Shown here piece by piece: positions 25,624 through 37,078 of a stretch of 64,000 nucleotides of DNA. The position numbers and the translations under genes are program-made. The notes under the pieces are model-generated. The model was not told the origin of the DNA and did not search any database. It worked only from the letters and a program-made list of their open reading frames with translations. Where the stretch lies: assembly GCF_017873135.1 (NCBI RefSeq), contig NZ_JAGGJV010000005.1, positions 248,001 through 312,000 of the forward strand, written 5' to 3'. The stretch's first letter is position 1. Every line of letters starts with the position of its first letter. This DNA is from Rhizobium herbae (GTDB lineage Bacteria > Pseudomonadota > Alphaproteobacteria > Rhizobiales > Rhizobiaceae).

Positions 25624-27129
25624 ATGACAGAAGAATTTGCAACGGACGTGCTGATCTGCGGCGCGGGCGCCGCCGGTCTCACGCTGGCAATAGACTTGGC
25701 ACGCCGGGGCGTATCCTTCCGCCTGATCGAGAAGATGGACAATCCGTTCCGTGGCTCGCGTGGCAAGGGCATCCAGCCGCGAACGCAGGAGATATTCGAG
25801 GATCTGGGGATCGTCGACCGCATCGTCGCGGCCGGCGGCCTCTATCCGCCACAGCGGGAATATCGGGGCGACGGCAGCTACACCGTAACCGACGTCATGG
25901 AGCATGGCGAGCCGACGCCTGCCGAGCCCTATCATGTCCCGCTGATGGTGCCGCAGTTCCTGACCGAAGGTGTGATGCGGGAACGGCTTGCCGAACTCGG
26001 GCACAGGCCGGAATTCGGTTTTGAGTTGACCGGTTTCGAACAGGATAAGAGCGGCGTCACAGCGCGGATCGCCGGCAAGGCCGGCGAAGAGGCCATCCGT
26101 GTGCGTTATCTGGTCGGGGCGGATGGTGGCCGCAGCTTCGTGCGCCACGCGCTCGATATCGGCTTTCCCGGCAAGACGCTGGGCGCCCGTGCCATCGTGG
26201 CCGATGTCATGTTGACGGGCCTGGGACGCGATGTGTGGCACCGCTTCAGCGAAGGGTCGATGGAACGGCAGATGGCGCTATGCCCGCTTGCCGGAACCGG
26301 GATGTTCCAGTTGCAGGCGCCGATCCCGCTTGAAGGTGACGTCGATCTCTCCGCCGAGGGGCTGACCGTCATGGTGGCGGAACGCACCGGCCGCGACGAC
26401 ATTCTCATCCGGTCGGTGTCGTGGGCATCGGCCTTCAACATGAACGCGCGGCTGGCCGATCGCTACCGTGTCGGCCGCGTGTTCCTCGTCGGCGACGCCG
26501 CCCATATTCATCCGCCGACCGGCGGCCAGGGTCTCAACACCAGCGTGCAGGACGCCTACAATCTCGGTTGGAAACTGGCGGCGGTGGCCGATGGAGCGCC
26601 CGAAATCCTGCTCGACAGCTACGAGGAGGAACGCCGGCCGATCGCCGCCGGCATGCTGGGCCTCGCCACCAAGCTGCTCGATGCCGCGAAACAGGGCGAC
26701 ATGCGGCGCGGTCGAGAGGTTCACCAACTCGACATCGGTTATCCCCAATCCCCGCTTATGATGGAAAAGCCGGAACGCCAGCGGGATCTGCTGTCGGGCG
26801 ATCGTGCACCCGATGCGCCGGTTCGTGGCGCTGCCGGCCAGCCGACGCGCCTGTTCGAGCTGTTCAAGGGCGCGCACTGGACGCTGCTTGGATATGAGGT
26901 CGAGCGCGATGCCATCCCGCCACGCTGCGGGCTGCATATCCACACATTCGGCCCGCGCGGCGATATCGCCGATGAGGGTGGCCACATCAGCGACGCCTAC
27001 GCTCTCGCGCCCGGCGATTGGCTGCTTGTGCGTCCCGACGGCTATGTCGGTGCAATTGTTGCATCCGGCGAGACGGCCGCGCTGGAGGCCTATTTTCGCA
27101 ATGTCGGCCTGGGCATTCAGGGCCGATGA
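25624..27129 (+). CDS. FAD-dependent aromatic monooxygenase
   Basis: A 501-residue class A flavin hydroxylase of the phenol hydroxylase/TfdB type. The FAD-binding GxGxxG is CGAGAAGLTLAIDLARRG near residue 15, the DG motif is VGADGGRSFVRHAL, and the ribityl-binding motif is GDAAHIHPPTGGQGLNTSVQD. The C-terminal thioredoxin-like domain is present and complete. It would use NAD(P)H and oxygen to hydroxylate an aromatic compound; the substrate is unknown. ATG at 25624 has GGAG six bases upstream. Divergence from MarR suggests induction by its own substrate. Confidence 0.9.
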   Translation: MTEEFATDVLICGAGAAGLTLAIDLARRGVSFRLIEKMDNPFRGSRGKGIQPRTQEIFEDLGIVDRIVAAGGLYPPQREYRGDGSYTVTDVMEHGEPTPAEPYHVPLMVPQFLTEGVMRERLAELGHRPEFGFELTGFEQDKSGVTARIAGKAGEEAIRVRYLVGADGGRSFVRHALDIGFPGKTLGARAIVADVMLTGLGRDVWHRFSEGSMERQMALCPLAGTGMFQLQAPIPLEGDVDLSAEGLTVMVAERTGRDDILIRSVSWASAFNMNARLADRYRVGRVFLVGDAAHIHPPTGGQGLNTSVQDAYNLGWKLAAVADGAPEILLDSYEEERRPIAAGMLGLATKLLDAAKQGDMRRGREVHQLDIGYPQSPLMMEKPERQRDLLSGDRAPDAPVRGAAGQPTRLFELFKGAHWTLLGYEVERDAIPPRCGLHIHTFGPRGDIADEGGHISDAYALAPGDWLLVRPDGYVGAIVASGETAALEAYFRNVGLGIQGR

Positions 27130-27257
27130 TCGAACATTCCTGCGTAACGGGGGCGTGTTCCGCGACAGTCGCAGCCATACGGCAACATCCTTGAACCAGG
27201 TGTCCCGGCCGAAGCTGGAACCGAAAAGCGTTCCACAGGAATTCTGGAGAATAACCG

Positions 27258-27881
27258 ATGAATGAACCCTTGCAGCCGGCACCCTTCCTGCAAAAGAGAC
27301 GGATCGCGTCGCTTTGGCTCTTTACCATTGTCTCATTGCTGGTCCTGGGTGTTTCCCGGCCCTCCATCGATGAGGCGGGTGATCTTGACATCGTTCTCGA
27401 TCTTTGTGGTTCGTTTTTGGTTCTCGCCGGCGTTTTCGGGCGGTTGTGGAGCATCCTCTACATCGGCGGACGAAAGAACCATCAGTTGGTGACAACTGGG
27501 CCTTACTCGATAACCAGAAACCCGTTGTATTTTTTCTCCGTGGTGGCAATTTTCGGGATCAGCCTGATGTTTGGCTCGGTGCTCGTGGCAATCGCGGTTC
27601 CGCTCGTTGCATTTGGCATCTTTCGCTGGACGGCGGAGCGTGAAGCGCGTTATCTCCAGCATCTGTTCGGTCCACAATATTCCCGTTACGCGAACGCCAC
27701 CCCGCTGTTCTGGCCGAAGCTGTCATTGATGCGCTCCCCTTCGCAAATCGGGATAACCGTTGGAACGCTTCAATCGACCTTGAGGGACGCCCTGTTTTTC
27801 ATCGTTTTGCTGCCCGTGATGGAACTGCTGGAATATCTGCGCGTCCAGGAACACATCACTGCTCTCTTCACCATTCCCTGA
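27258..27881 (+). CDS. ICMT/PEMT-like membrane methyltransferase
   Basis: A 207-residue integral membrane protein with about five hydrophobic helices. The family signature is LVTTGPYSITRNPLYF near residue 77, with a later EREARYLQHLFGPQYSRYA segment, as in isoprenylcysteine carboxyl methyltransferases and phospholipid methyltransferases of bacteria, which use S-adenosylmethionine. The substrate is unknown. The ATG follows GGAGAATAACCG. The C-terminus has an extra hydrophobic segment. Confidence 0.83.
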   Translation: MNEPLQPAPFLQKRRIASLWLFTIVSLLVLGVSRPSIDEAGDLDIVLDLCGSFLVLAGVFGRLWSILYIGGRKNHQLVTTGPYSITRNPLYFFSVVAIFGISLMFGSVLVAIAVPLVAFGIFRWTAEREARYLQHLFGPQYSRYANATPLFWPKLSLMRSPSQIGITVGTLQSTLRDALFFIVLLPVMELLEYLRVQEHITALFTIP

Positions 27882-28108
27882 AAGGACCCGGTTGTCCGCC
27901 GTGAGCGAAGGCATCGCGGCGAGGGTCGTCGTCACCGATATCGTCAAGCCGGGTGATAACGATCCAGACGCCGTCGCCGCAAACGATTGACGGTTGTTGC
28001 CAACAAAACCCTAGCCCGGCCTCGGTAAGGGAATCTTTCACATCTCGGCGCACAATCCGGGCATCTCTTGTAGATGGGGTGGATGTCGGCTTCCGAGGAT
28101 ATGAGGAC

Positions 28109-29740
28109 TTGACGGATTTCACGGGCGCAGATGCGTTGATGCTGCTGGGAGCCGTTCCCTTCGCATCCCTGTGCGTGAACGCGAGCGGCATCATCGTCTT
28201 TGCCAACGAGGCCGCGATTGCGATGTCCGGCGCCGGCGCGTCGATTGCCAGAACGCCTGTTTCGCGCATGCTGCCGGAATGGCACTCCGTCTCGACGGTG
28301 GCCGCCAATTCCTTCCGCCGCGAAACCGTGCTGTTGCGCAACGATGGCAGCGCCATCCCTGTTGAACTTTCCCTCGTGCGGTTTGCAAGTGGTGGTGACG
28401 ATCTGACCGGTATCGTCATCCGGGACCTGATCGATGAGAAGGCGCTGGAATCGATGCGGCTCGAACTTGAGCGGCAGAACGACGCGGCTTTGGCGGAGGC
28501 GAAAGCTGCGCACCGGCGGCTGGGTTTCATCATCGACATGCTGCCGCAGGCTGCCTGCGTCTTCGACGCAGAGGACCGTTATGTCCTGTGGAACGAGAAA
28601 TACGCGGCCCTTTACCCGGAGATTGCCGCGCATCTGCGGCCCGGCATCGCTTTTCGGGATATTCTGAAAATCAGCCTTGCCAGCGGCAAGATCGCCGAGG
28701 TCGTGGACGACGCGGAGGCGTGGCTGGAGGAACGGATGGCGCGGCATATGATGCCGGTCTCCCAGCATGAGCAGATGCTGCGCGACGGGCGCTGGCTGCG
28801 CCATGACGACCGCCGCACGCCGGATGGCGGCGCCATCGGCATGCGCATCGACATTACCGACCTCAAGCGCCGCGAAGAATCGTTCCGGCTTCTGTTCGAC
28901 GCAAACCCGATGCCGATGATGGTCTGCGATGCGGTCACGCTCGATATCCTCGCGGTGAACCACGCCGCGGTGGTGCTCTACGGGTTCGCGGCCGAGGTTA
29001 TGCTGGAAAAGCGCGTTACCGATTTCCATGCTCCGGCCGAAGGAGAACGGCTTGGCACCACATTGCGCGGGCTTGAGGGAGATTGCGAGGCGCGCACCGT
29101 CTGGCGCCAGAAGACGGCAAGCGGCGGCGAACATCACGTACTCATCTATGTCCGCATCCTGAACGAAGGAACATCCCGGCGGCTGCTGTTGACCATAGCC
29201 GATGTCAGTGACCGCGTTCGCGCCGAGGCGCACGCCACCCATCTTGCCCATCATGATCCGCTGACGGGCCTGCCCAACCGCATGCGGTTTCGCCAGAGGC
29301 TCGAATCCGCGCTCCAGACTGCCGCGCGCGACGGCGAGGAACTGGCGGTGCACTACCTCGATCTCGACGGCTTCAAGCCGGTCAACGACACCTTTGGTCA
29401 CGCTGCCGGCGACATGCTCCTGAAAGAGGTGGCCGAACGGCTGAAATCGGTGCTGCGCGCCGGCGATCTGGTGGCAAGGCTCGGCGGCGATGAGTTCGCC
29501 ATTCTCCAGCACGCTTCCGCCACCACGGCCGCGGAGGTTGCAAACCGCTGCATCAGCGTACTTGGAAAGCCATTTGCCATCGCAAACCGGCAAATCGGCA
29601 TCAGCGTCAGTATCGGTATCGCGGTTGCGCCCGAGAGCGGATTCGATCCCGACGAACTGATGAGCGCCGCCGACACCGCCCTTTATCTGGCAAAGGCATC
29701 CGGCAAGAGCACGTGGCGCCGTAGCCGGACCGCCGCCTGA
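28109..29740 (+). CDS. PAS-PAS-PAS diguanylate cyclase
   Basis: A soluble protein of about 543 residues with three PAS-like domains (from about residue 8, 130 and 255) separated by short coiled coils, then a GGDEF domain. The catalytic GGDEF is at about 459-463, and the product-inhibition site RAGD lies five residues before it, so it should make cyclic-di-GMP. The start is uncertain: no ATG lies before the first PAS domain. TTG at 28109 has GAGG upstream; GTG at 27953 and 28079 and ATG at 28139 are alternatives. It has no membrane segment, so the PAS domains probably sense a cytoplasmic cue. Confidence 0.87.
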   Translation: MTDFTGADALMLLGAVPFASLCVNASGIIVFANEAAIAMSGAGASIARTPVSRMLPEWHSVSTVAANSFRRETVLLRNDGSAIPVELSLVRFASGGDDLTGIVIRDLIDEKALESMRLELERQNDAALAEAKAAHRRLGFIIDMLPQAACVFDAEDRYVLWNEKYAALYPEIAAHLRPGIAFRDILKISLASGKIAEVVDDAEAWLEERMARHMMPVSQHEQMLRDGRWLRHDDRRTPDGGAIGMRIDITDLKRREESFRLLFDANPMPMMVCDAVTLDILAVNHAAVVLYGFAAEVMLEKRVTDFHAPAEGERLGTTLRGLEGDCEARTVWRQKTASGGEHHVLIYVRILNEGTSRRLLLTIADVSDRVRAEAHATHLAHHDPLTGLPNRMRFRQRLESALQTAARDGEELAVHYLDLDGFKPVNDTFGHAAGDMLLKEVAERLKSVLRAGDLVARLGGDEFAILQHASATTAAEVANRCISVLGKPFAIANRQIGISVSIGIAVAPESGFDPDELMSAADTALYLAKASGKSTWRRSRTAA

Positions 29741-29777
29741 GCACCCCGCATCGTCTTTCTGAGACAAGTTTCTCACG

Positions 29778-29800
29778 ATTTTGCTGCAATGCAGCAAAAT
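29778..29800. promoter_or_regulatory. PhaR-like palindrome upstream of ppdK
   Basis: Perfect eleven-base arms ATTTTGCTGCA / TGCAGCAAAAT around a single A. The core CTGC-AAT-GCAG fits the CTGC-N3-GCAG pattern recalled for PhaR, the polyhydroxyalkanoate regulator of alphaproteobacteria. It lies 76 bases before the ppdK start. Confidence 0.45.
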
Positions 29801-29875
29801 TCCGCCGCCGATGCATTTTAAACCCGAAAGGGATACTGTAACCTTCGGTGGGAGCCGAACGGGTGGAGAAATAGC

Positions 29876-32542
<2,667 letters not shown>

Positions 32543-32627
32543 GGGTGGTACTGAAAATTGACTCAGGAAACGCTATATTTTACCAGTGGGCGCTAATGTC
32601 GGCGTCCGGTTGTTTAAGGAAACTCCC

Positions 32628-32870
32628 ATGAAGCACGTCTCGATCATCGTTCGAGCAGCATGGGATGACGAGGCGAAGGTACGGGTGGCGACGAGTACGG
32701 ATATTGATGGCCTAGCCGTCGAAGCGGACACGATGGAACTGTTGGAGCCAAAGGTTCTGGCCGCGATTTCCGACCTGCTGGAACTGAACGACATATCGTC
32801 GGACCTGCAGGAAATTCCGGTTCACATCATGTCCGAGCATTTGACCAGAGTTGCGAACCCGCATTTCTGA
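32628..32870 (+). CDS. DUF1902/HicB-like antitoxin
   Basis: An 80-residue protein of the DUF1902 group, related to the HicB partial RNase H fold: VRAAWDDEAKVRVATSTDIDG followed by the VEADTMELLE helix. This family is normally paired with a HicA toxin. AAGGA precedes the ATG at 32628. It is intact, whereas the toxin seven bases downstream carries a stop codon. Confidence 0.82.
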   Translation: MKHVSIIVRAAWDDEAKVRVATSTDIDGLAVEADTMELLEPKVLAAISDLLELNDISSDLQEIPVHIMSEHLTRVANPHF

Positions 32871-32876
32871 TCGCCG

Positions 32877-33071
32877 ATGTCCAGCTATCTGCGCGACCTC
32901 AAGGATCTGTTGACCAAAGCCGGTTGTCACTATGTGAGGCCCGGCACGGGTGATCATGAAATTTGGTTCAGTCCTGTTTCATAGCGGCATTTCACTGTCG
33001 ATCACGGTGTGAAATCACGCCATACCGCCAAAGAAACCCTGAAACAAGCTGGTTTGCCCAAGGCTTTCTAA
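32877..33071 (+). pseudogene. HicA-like mRNA interferase toxin with internal amber stop
   Basis: The frame from ATG 32877 reads MSSYLRDLKDLLTKAGCHYV, then RPGTGDHEIWFSPVS, a TAG at 32982-32984, and continues in the same frame RHFTVDHGVKSRHTAKETLK to a TAA at 33069-33071. The parts before and after the stop together make a normal HicA fold: the catalytic histidine in GDHEIW and the closing SRHTAKETLKQAGL. A single nonsense change separates it from a full 64-residue toxin. It is adjacent to its antitoxin gene. Sequencing error or amber readthrough would be alternatives to inactivation. Confidence 0.8.
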
Positions 33072-33115
33072 GTGTCGGGGGGAACTGGTGCCTAGCTGTT
33101 CCAGGTTTCATCCCC

Positions 33116-33958
33116 CTAATTGTCGATAAAATCCCGCACCGCCTTGTTGTACCCCTCCGGGTCCTGCAGCATGGCAAAATGGCTGGCGTTTTCGAGGATG
33201 ACGAGCTTCGCCCCTGGAATGGTCCTGGCCAGGTAATCCGTATGTTCGCGGCTGATCGCCTCGTCGTGATCGCCGAGAACGATCGCCGTCGGCGTTGTGA
33301 TCTTTTTCAGGTCGTCGTCGCTCCAGTTCGGCTGGCTCGCCCACATGCCGCTGATCTGGGTGACGAAGGCGCCGTACTCGGTCGGCGTCGGGGAAATTTT
33401 CTTGTAAACCTCGCCGGCTTTTTCAATGTAGGCGGCAAAGGTCTTGTTCTCCATCACTGTCGGAATGACGCCATCGACCTTGGAATTGGCGGCCTGTGCG
33501 AACAGCTTCGTCAGCCGCTCCGGGTGGTGGATGGCGATATCGAGACCGATGATGCCGCCGTCGCTCCAGCCGACAATCGTCGTCTTGTCGATCTTCAGGT
33601 AATCGAGCAGAGCCAGATAGTCCGACGACATCAGGTCGTAGCTGTAGGGCTCGGCATTGCGGGTGGAGCGGCCGTGACCACGGCTGTCGGCGACGATGAC
33701 GGTATGGTCTTTGGAGAGGTCGGCTACCTGGGCGCCCCAGACGTCGCTGTAGCCAAGGCCGCCATGGATGAGAAGCACCGGCGGGCCGGAGCCAAACACC
33801 GAGTAATGCAGCTCGATGCCGTTGACCGGAGCGGCGCCTGTCTTCGTCGCCTGCGGCAAGGGCGCCGGATCGGGCAGCTCCTGCCAGCGTTCCGCGGCAA
33901 ACGCGGGCGCAGCGGTGAAGATGAAGAGGGCGCAGAGTATGTTCAGCACGGCTTTCAT
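33116..33958 (-). CDS. Secreted alpha/beta hydrolase
   Basis: A 280-residue hydrolase with an N-terminal signal peptide (cleavage near APAFAAE). The oxyanion loop is IHGGLGYSDVWG, the nucleophile serine lies in VGWSDGG, the acid in GDHDEAI and the histidine in ENASHFAML, so the triad is complete. It resembles the secreted fold-hydrolases annotated as alpha/beta hydrolases of unknown substrate. The ATG at 33958 follows a GGGGGA site; the frame upstream to 34018 lacks one. It faces the dead hicA gene; an imperfect G/C stem between them could be a terminator. Confidence 0.87.
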   Translation of the reverse strand: MKAVLNILCALFIFTAAPAFAAERWQELPDPAPLPQATKTGAAPVNGIELHYSVFGSGPPVLLIHGGLGYSDVWGAQVADLSKDHTVIVADSRGHGRSTRNAEPYSYDLMSSDYLALLDYLKIDKTTIVGWSDGGIIGLDIAIHHPERLTKLFAQAANSKVDGVIPTVMENKTFAAYIEKAGEVYKKISPTPTEYGAFVTQISGMWASQPNWSDDDLKKITTPTAIVLGDHDEAISREHTDYLARTIPGAKLVILENASHFAMLQDPEGYNKAVRDFIDN

Positions 33959-34078
33959 GGAAAATCCCCCGATCGATGTCTTCCGTATCATAGGCGGCAA
34001 TTGCCGTTGCCAAAGCAAAAGCCTGCGCCATTTTGCGCTGAACGGGGAATTTTCTTGCTGGAGGGGAAGGGGGCTATG

Positions 34079-34333
34079 TCAGCGGACGACGACCGGCCTG
34101 TTCCAGCCCCACATCATCGTATCATTGCCGCCATACCGAAACGACCGTGATTCAGCGCGGCGGTCGAGATCGATGCGCTGCAGGCAGGTGGCGAGAGCGT
34201 CGGTGTTGCGGCGAAAACCGTAGGACATGCAGGTTTTTTCGTCGGCAGCACGGCGCTCCTCCGGCGTCATCGTCACGCAACCGCCAAGGATTGCGCCAAT
34301 GGCCACAAGCGACAGGGTTTTTCGGATATGCAT
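34079..34333 (-). CDS. Small lipoprotein
   Basis: An 84-residue putative lipoprotein: basic start, hydrophobic stretch and lipobox LGGC with the cysteine at 19. The mature part contains TPEERRAADEKTCMSYGF and a second cysteine in TCLQRIDLDR, a pattern seen in small outer-membrane lipoproteins of rhizobia. AAGG lies before the ATG. Function unknown. Confidence 0.72.
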   Translation of the reverse strand: MHIRKTLSLVAIGAILGGCVTMTPEERRAADEKTCMSYGFRRNTDALATCLQRIDLDRRAESRSFRYGGNDTMMWGWNRPVVVR

Positions 34334-34372
34334 GCTCGAACCTTGTAACGTTTTGCAGACCGGATCCGTCTA

Positions 34373-34771
34373 TCAGATACGTTGCAGCACATCCACAAAG
34401 GCTTCAGCGAAATTCTTCAGGTCCGCCGTCTTCTCGTCGGGCGTCTCGATGCGGATCGTGGCGCCGTCGGTCTCCAGGCAGGCAAAGATCGTCGCCATCG
34501 CAGCGCCGCCATTCTGCTGCGGAATGCGCAGGACCGCGATCCGGTCGCAATCGTCAATCAGGCCGGATGCCGGCAGTTCGAACAGGAAGGCACCGTCGAT
34601 CGCGGAAGCTGCGGCGCGGACATGGGCGGCGAAGCCGTCCGGGCCTGTCGTGAAGCCGTCGAGCGAAAGCTCCAGTTCAAGCAGTTCCATCGTCAAGCCG
34701 GCGTCTGAAACCGGCGCCGCCGTCTGGGTGACCGACGATGGCGCCGTCGTTTTGGGTTCGGATGATAGCAC
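34373..34771 (-). CDS. Hypothetical protein
   Basis: A 132-residue protein of unknown function, with a Thr/Ser/Pro-rich start and a compact alpha/beta C-terminal two-thirds (LELELSLDGF, FLFELPASG, MATIFACLETDGA). No motif is recognised. The GTG start at 34771 is set by AAGGAG seven bases upstream; the longer frame begins with out-of-character residues. It is 39 bases from the small lipoprotein gene and on the same strand. Confidence 0.65.
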   Translation of the reverse strand: MLSSEPKTTAPSSVTQTAAPVSDAGLTMELLELELSLDGFTTGPDGFAAHVRAAASAIDGAFLFELPASGLIDDCDRIAVLRIPQQNGGAAMATIFACLETDGATIRIETPDEKTADLKNFAEAFVDVLQRI

Positions 34772-35073
34772 GTTCACTCTCCTTTCAGGCAACTGGAAAG
34801 ACAAGTGTCTCCCGAGTGTCTGGAAATCCTGATATCTGTGCAAGCCGGTCCAACGCCGCATGGATCGGAAAACACCGCCGCCCCCGTCGTTAAGACATGG
34901 TCAAGGAGAATGGCGAATTTGCGGCACGCCTTGGCCGCCAATACTTGCATGCACTTGGCCGAGCATTCGCTCGACCTCCATCGACTTGCCGAAAACCGCT
35001 TCACACTGTTCCGCATCATGCTCTAAACAGGAGAGAGGTTTCCGCGTCCGGGCCAAGGGATTGATTCTGCCAG
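34772..35073. other. Gene-poor divergent region
   Basis: About 300 bases between the hypothetical gene (minus) and the DUF1499 gene (plus). A 38-codon frame from 34911 follows AAGGAG at a spacing too short for good initiation. No repeat or terminator was found. Confidence 0.4.
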
Positions 35074-35982
35074 ATGATGATCAAGTATGAGCGCCCCACG
35101 TCTCTCGCCGCCCGCTGGGCGCGCCGGATCGCCCGCTTTGCCTTCGGTCTCTTCGTCGCCGCCCTGCTGGCGCATCGCTTCGGGCCGCTGGTGACGCCGC
35201 ATTTCGTGGTGCTCGGGCTGTTTTCGGCGGGTCTTGCGGCGTTTGCAGTGCTGCTTTCGGTCATCGGCTTCGTCAGGCTCTGGCAGGTGGCCGCCGTCGG
35301 CGGCGTCGCCTCGTTCGTGGCCCTGGTCTATGCGGTGGTGCCGATCGGCTCGGCCGGCCTTGCGCTCAACGAATATTTCTCCAAGCCGGCGATCTACGAT
35401 GTCAGTACCGATACGGTAACCCCGCCGCCCTGGATCAAGCCGCCGGAGGCCGAGCAGGGCTGGCTGAAGCGCCCGCGTGAGGTGACGCCGGAGGACCGGG
35501 AAGCGCAGATCGTCGCCTATCCGGGCCTGACCGGTCGCCGGTATGACGGCGCGCTCGACCGCGTGTTCCAGGGTGTGAAGATCGTCGCGGAGAAGACCGG
35601 CATCAGCATCGTTGCGCAGGAAGGCGAGGAGAACGCCGAGGCTGATCTCGAAGACATGGTCGTCAAGCCCTCGGATGCCGCCACGGCCGACAGCGAGCCG
35701 GACGACGTGCCGATCCCGCTGTCGCGCCCGGAGATGGTTCCGGGCGACATGCGCCCGGGGCGGCGTTCCTCCGATATCCTCGTGCAGGGCGAATGGCGCA
35801 CCCTGATCGTCGGCTTTCGCTTTGATGTGCTGATCCGGCTTCGGGAAGAGGCGGAAACCACCTTTGTCGACATGCGCGTGGCCTCGCGCTACGGCGCACA
35901 CGACCTTGGCCTCGGCGCCGCCTTCGCCGATCAGTTCCTGCATGCGCTCGATGCGGAGTTGCTCGGCATCGCCGGAGACTGA
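35074..35982 (+). CDS. DUF1499 membrane protein
   Basis: A 302-residue protein with three to four hydrophobic helices in the first 100 residues (LAARWARRIARFAFG then three membrane stretches), followed by a soluble DUF1499 domain: YPGLTGRRYDGALDRVFQGV, then FRFDVLIRLREEAETTFVDMRVASRYG. An acidic linker interrupts it near residues 185-215. The family has no assigned function. Two ATGs (35074, 35077) are possible and neither has a strong ribosome site. It ends nine bases before the broken LysR gene on the other strand. Confidence 0.82.
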   Translation: MMIKYERPTSLAARWARRIARFAFGLFVAALLAHRFGPLVTPHFVVLGLFSAGLAAFAVLLSVIGFVRLWQVAAVGGVASFVALVYAVVPIGSAGLALNEYFSKPAIYDVSTDTVTPPPWIKPPEAEQGWLKRPREVTPEDREAQIVAYPGLTGRRYDGALDRVFQGVKIVAEKTGISIVAQEGEENAEADLEDMVVKPSDAATADSEPDDVPIPLSRPEMVPGDMRPGRRSSDILVQGEWRTLIVGFRFDVLIRLREEAETTFVDMRVASRYGAHDLGLGAAFADQFLHALDAELLGIAGD

Positions 35983-35991
35983 TTGCGGCCG

Positions 35992-36875
35992 TCAGACCGT
36001 CGGTCCGGCAAAACAGCCGCCGATCCATTCGACGAAGGCTGAGGCTTCCGGCGACAGATGATCGAACTCGCGCGCCACCAGAAAGTAGGCGCCGTGGGGA
36101 ATCGACAGATCGAATGGCTGGATGACGCGCCCGCCGTCGAGATCGTCCCGGGCCAGCACGGCATCGACGAGGGCAACGCCGTGGCCGCGCAGGGCGGCCT
36201 GTAGCGCCAGCGCGCAATCGGCGAAGATCGGCCCGCGCCGGGCGTCAGTCCGGCGGCGGAAAACCAGCGGGTCCAGACATCGCGGTTTTCCTCGTGCAGC
36301 AGCGTATAGGACAACAGGTCCTGTGGCGTCTCAAGGGGCGGGTGTGTCAGGACCGCAGGCGATACGACCGGTACCATCGCCACGTCGCAGAGGTGACGGG
36401 CTTGGGCGCGGGGCCAGGAGGAGGCTTGGGCGCTGTGACGGATGGCGAGTTCTGCCGCATTGCCGCGAAATTCGACCAGCCGGGCCTCGGATTCGACCGA
36501 AACGTCGATCTTCGGGTGAAGCGCGCGAAAATCCGCCAGATGCGGCACCAGCCAGCAAGCGGCGAAAGCCGGCTCGGCATTGACAGTCAGAAGCGCGTTG
36601 ACCTTGGCGGAGCGGATTTCTTCAAGTCGGGCATCCACGCTGTCGAAGGCTTCGGCCAGCGTTTCGAGCAGTCGCGCGCCTTCGGCGCTGAGGCGCACTT
36701 TCCGGTGATGCCGCGTGAACAGCGCCGTTCCCAACAGCGCTTCCAGTTCACGCACCTGCCGGCTGATCGCCGCTTGCGAGACGAACAGTTCTTCCGCCGC
36801 CAGTGTAAAGCTCTCCAGCCTTCCCGCCGCCTCGAAGCTGCGCAGGGCCGTCAACGGCAAGCGTCCGCGTTTCAT
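35992..36875 (-). pseudogene. LysR-type regulator (GcvA-like) with frameshift
   Basis: The first 210 residues are a normal LysR regulator: LPLTALRSFEAAGRLESFTL, recognition helix SQAAISRQVRELEALLG and the start of the effector domain. Near 36231-36246 the frame breaks within a GC run. Shifting by one base restores family sequence (GPIFADCALALQAAL, RGHGVALVDAVLARDDL, HLSPEASAFVEWIGG) to a stop at 35992-35994. In the unshifted frame the protein continues as unrelated residues past 35931. A one-base loss explains this, either a true mutation or a sequencing error in a GC-rich stretch. Confidence 0.78.
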
Positions 36876-37078
36876 TGCATAACCTCAAGTCATTCGAAGG
36901 GGACAATAAGCTCGTTTGTCGGCCATGGGCAAGCGGGATCAGACTGCCGCATCGATGGATTTGAAGGGAATGATGGCGATGGGCACGATCCTGACACTCT
37001 GGATGGACGTCATCCTGCTTTTGACCTTGCAGCGCGATGTCGGGCGCAGAACATTTTTGGACGGCAGCGCCGAACGGT

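Noticed and set aside
33076..33117. Terminator between hicA remnant and hydrolase gene
   Set aside because: The G-run and C-run arms pair only with bulges and no U-tract follows on either strand.
34911..35027. 38-codon frame after AAGGAG
   Set aside because: The spacing to the ATG is about one base and the peptide has no recognisable feature.
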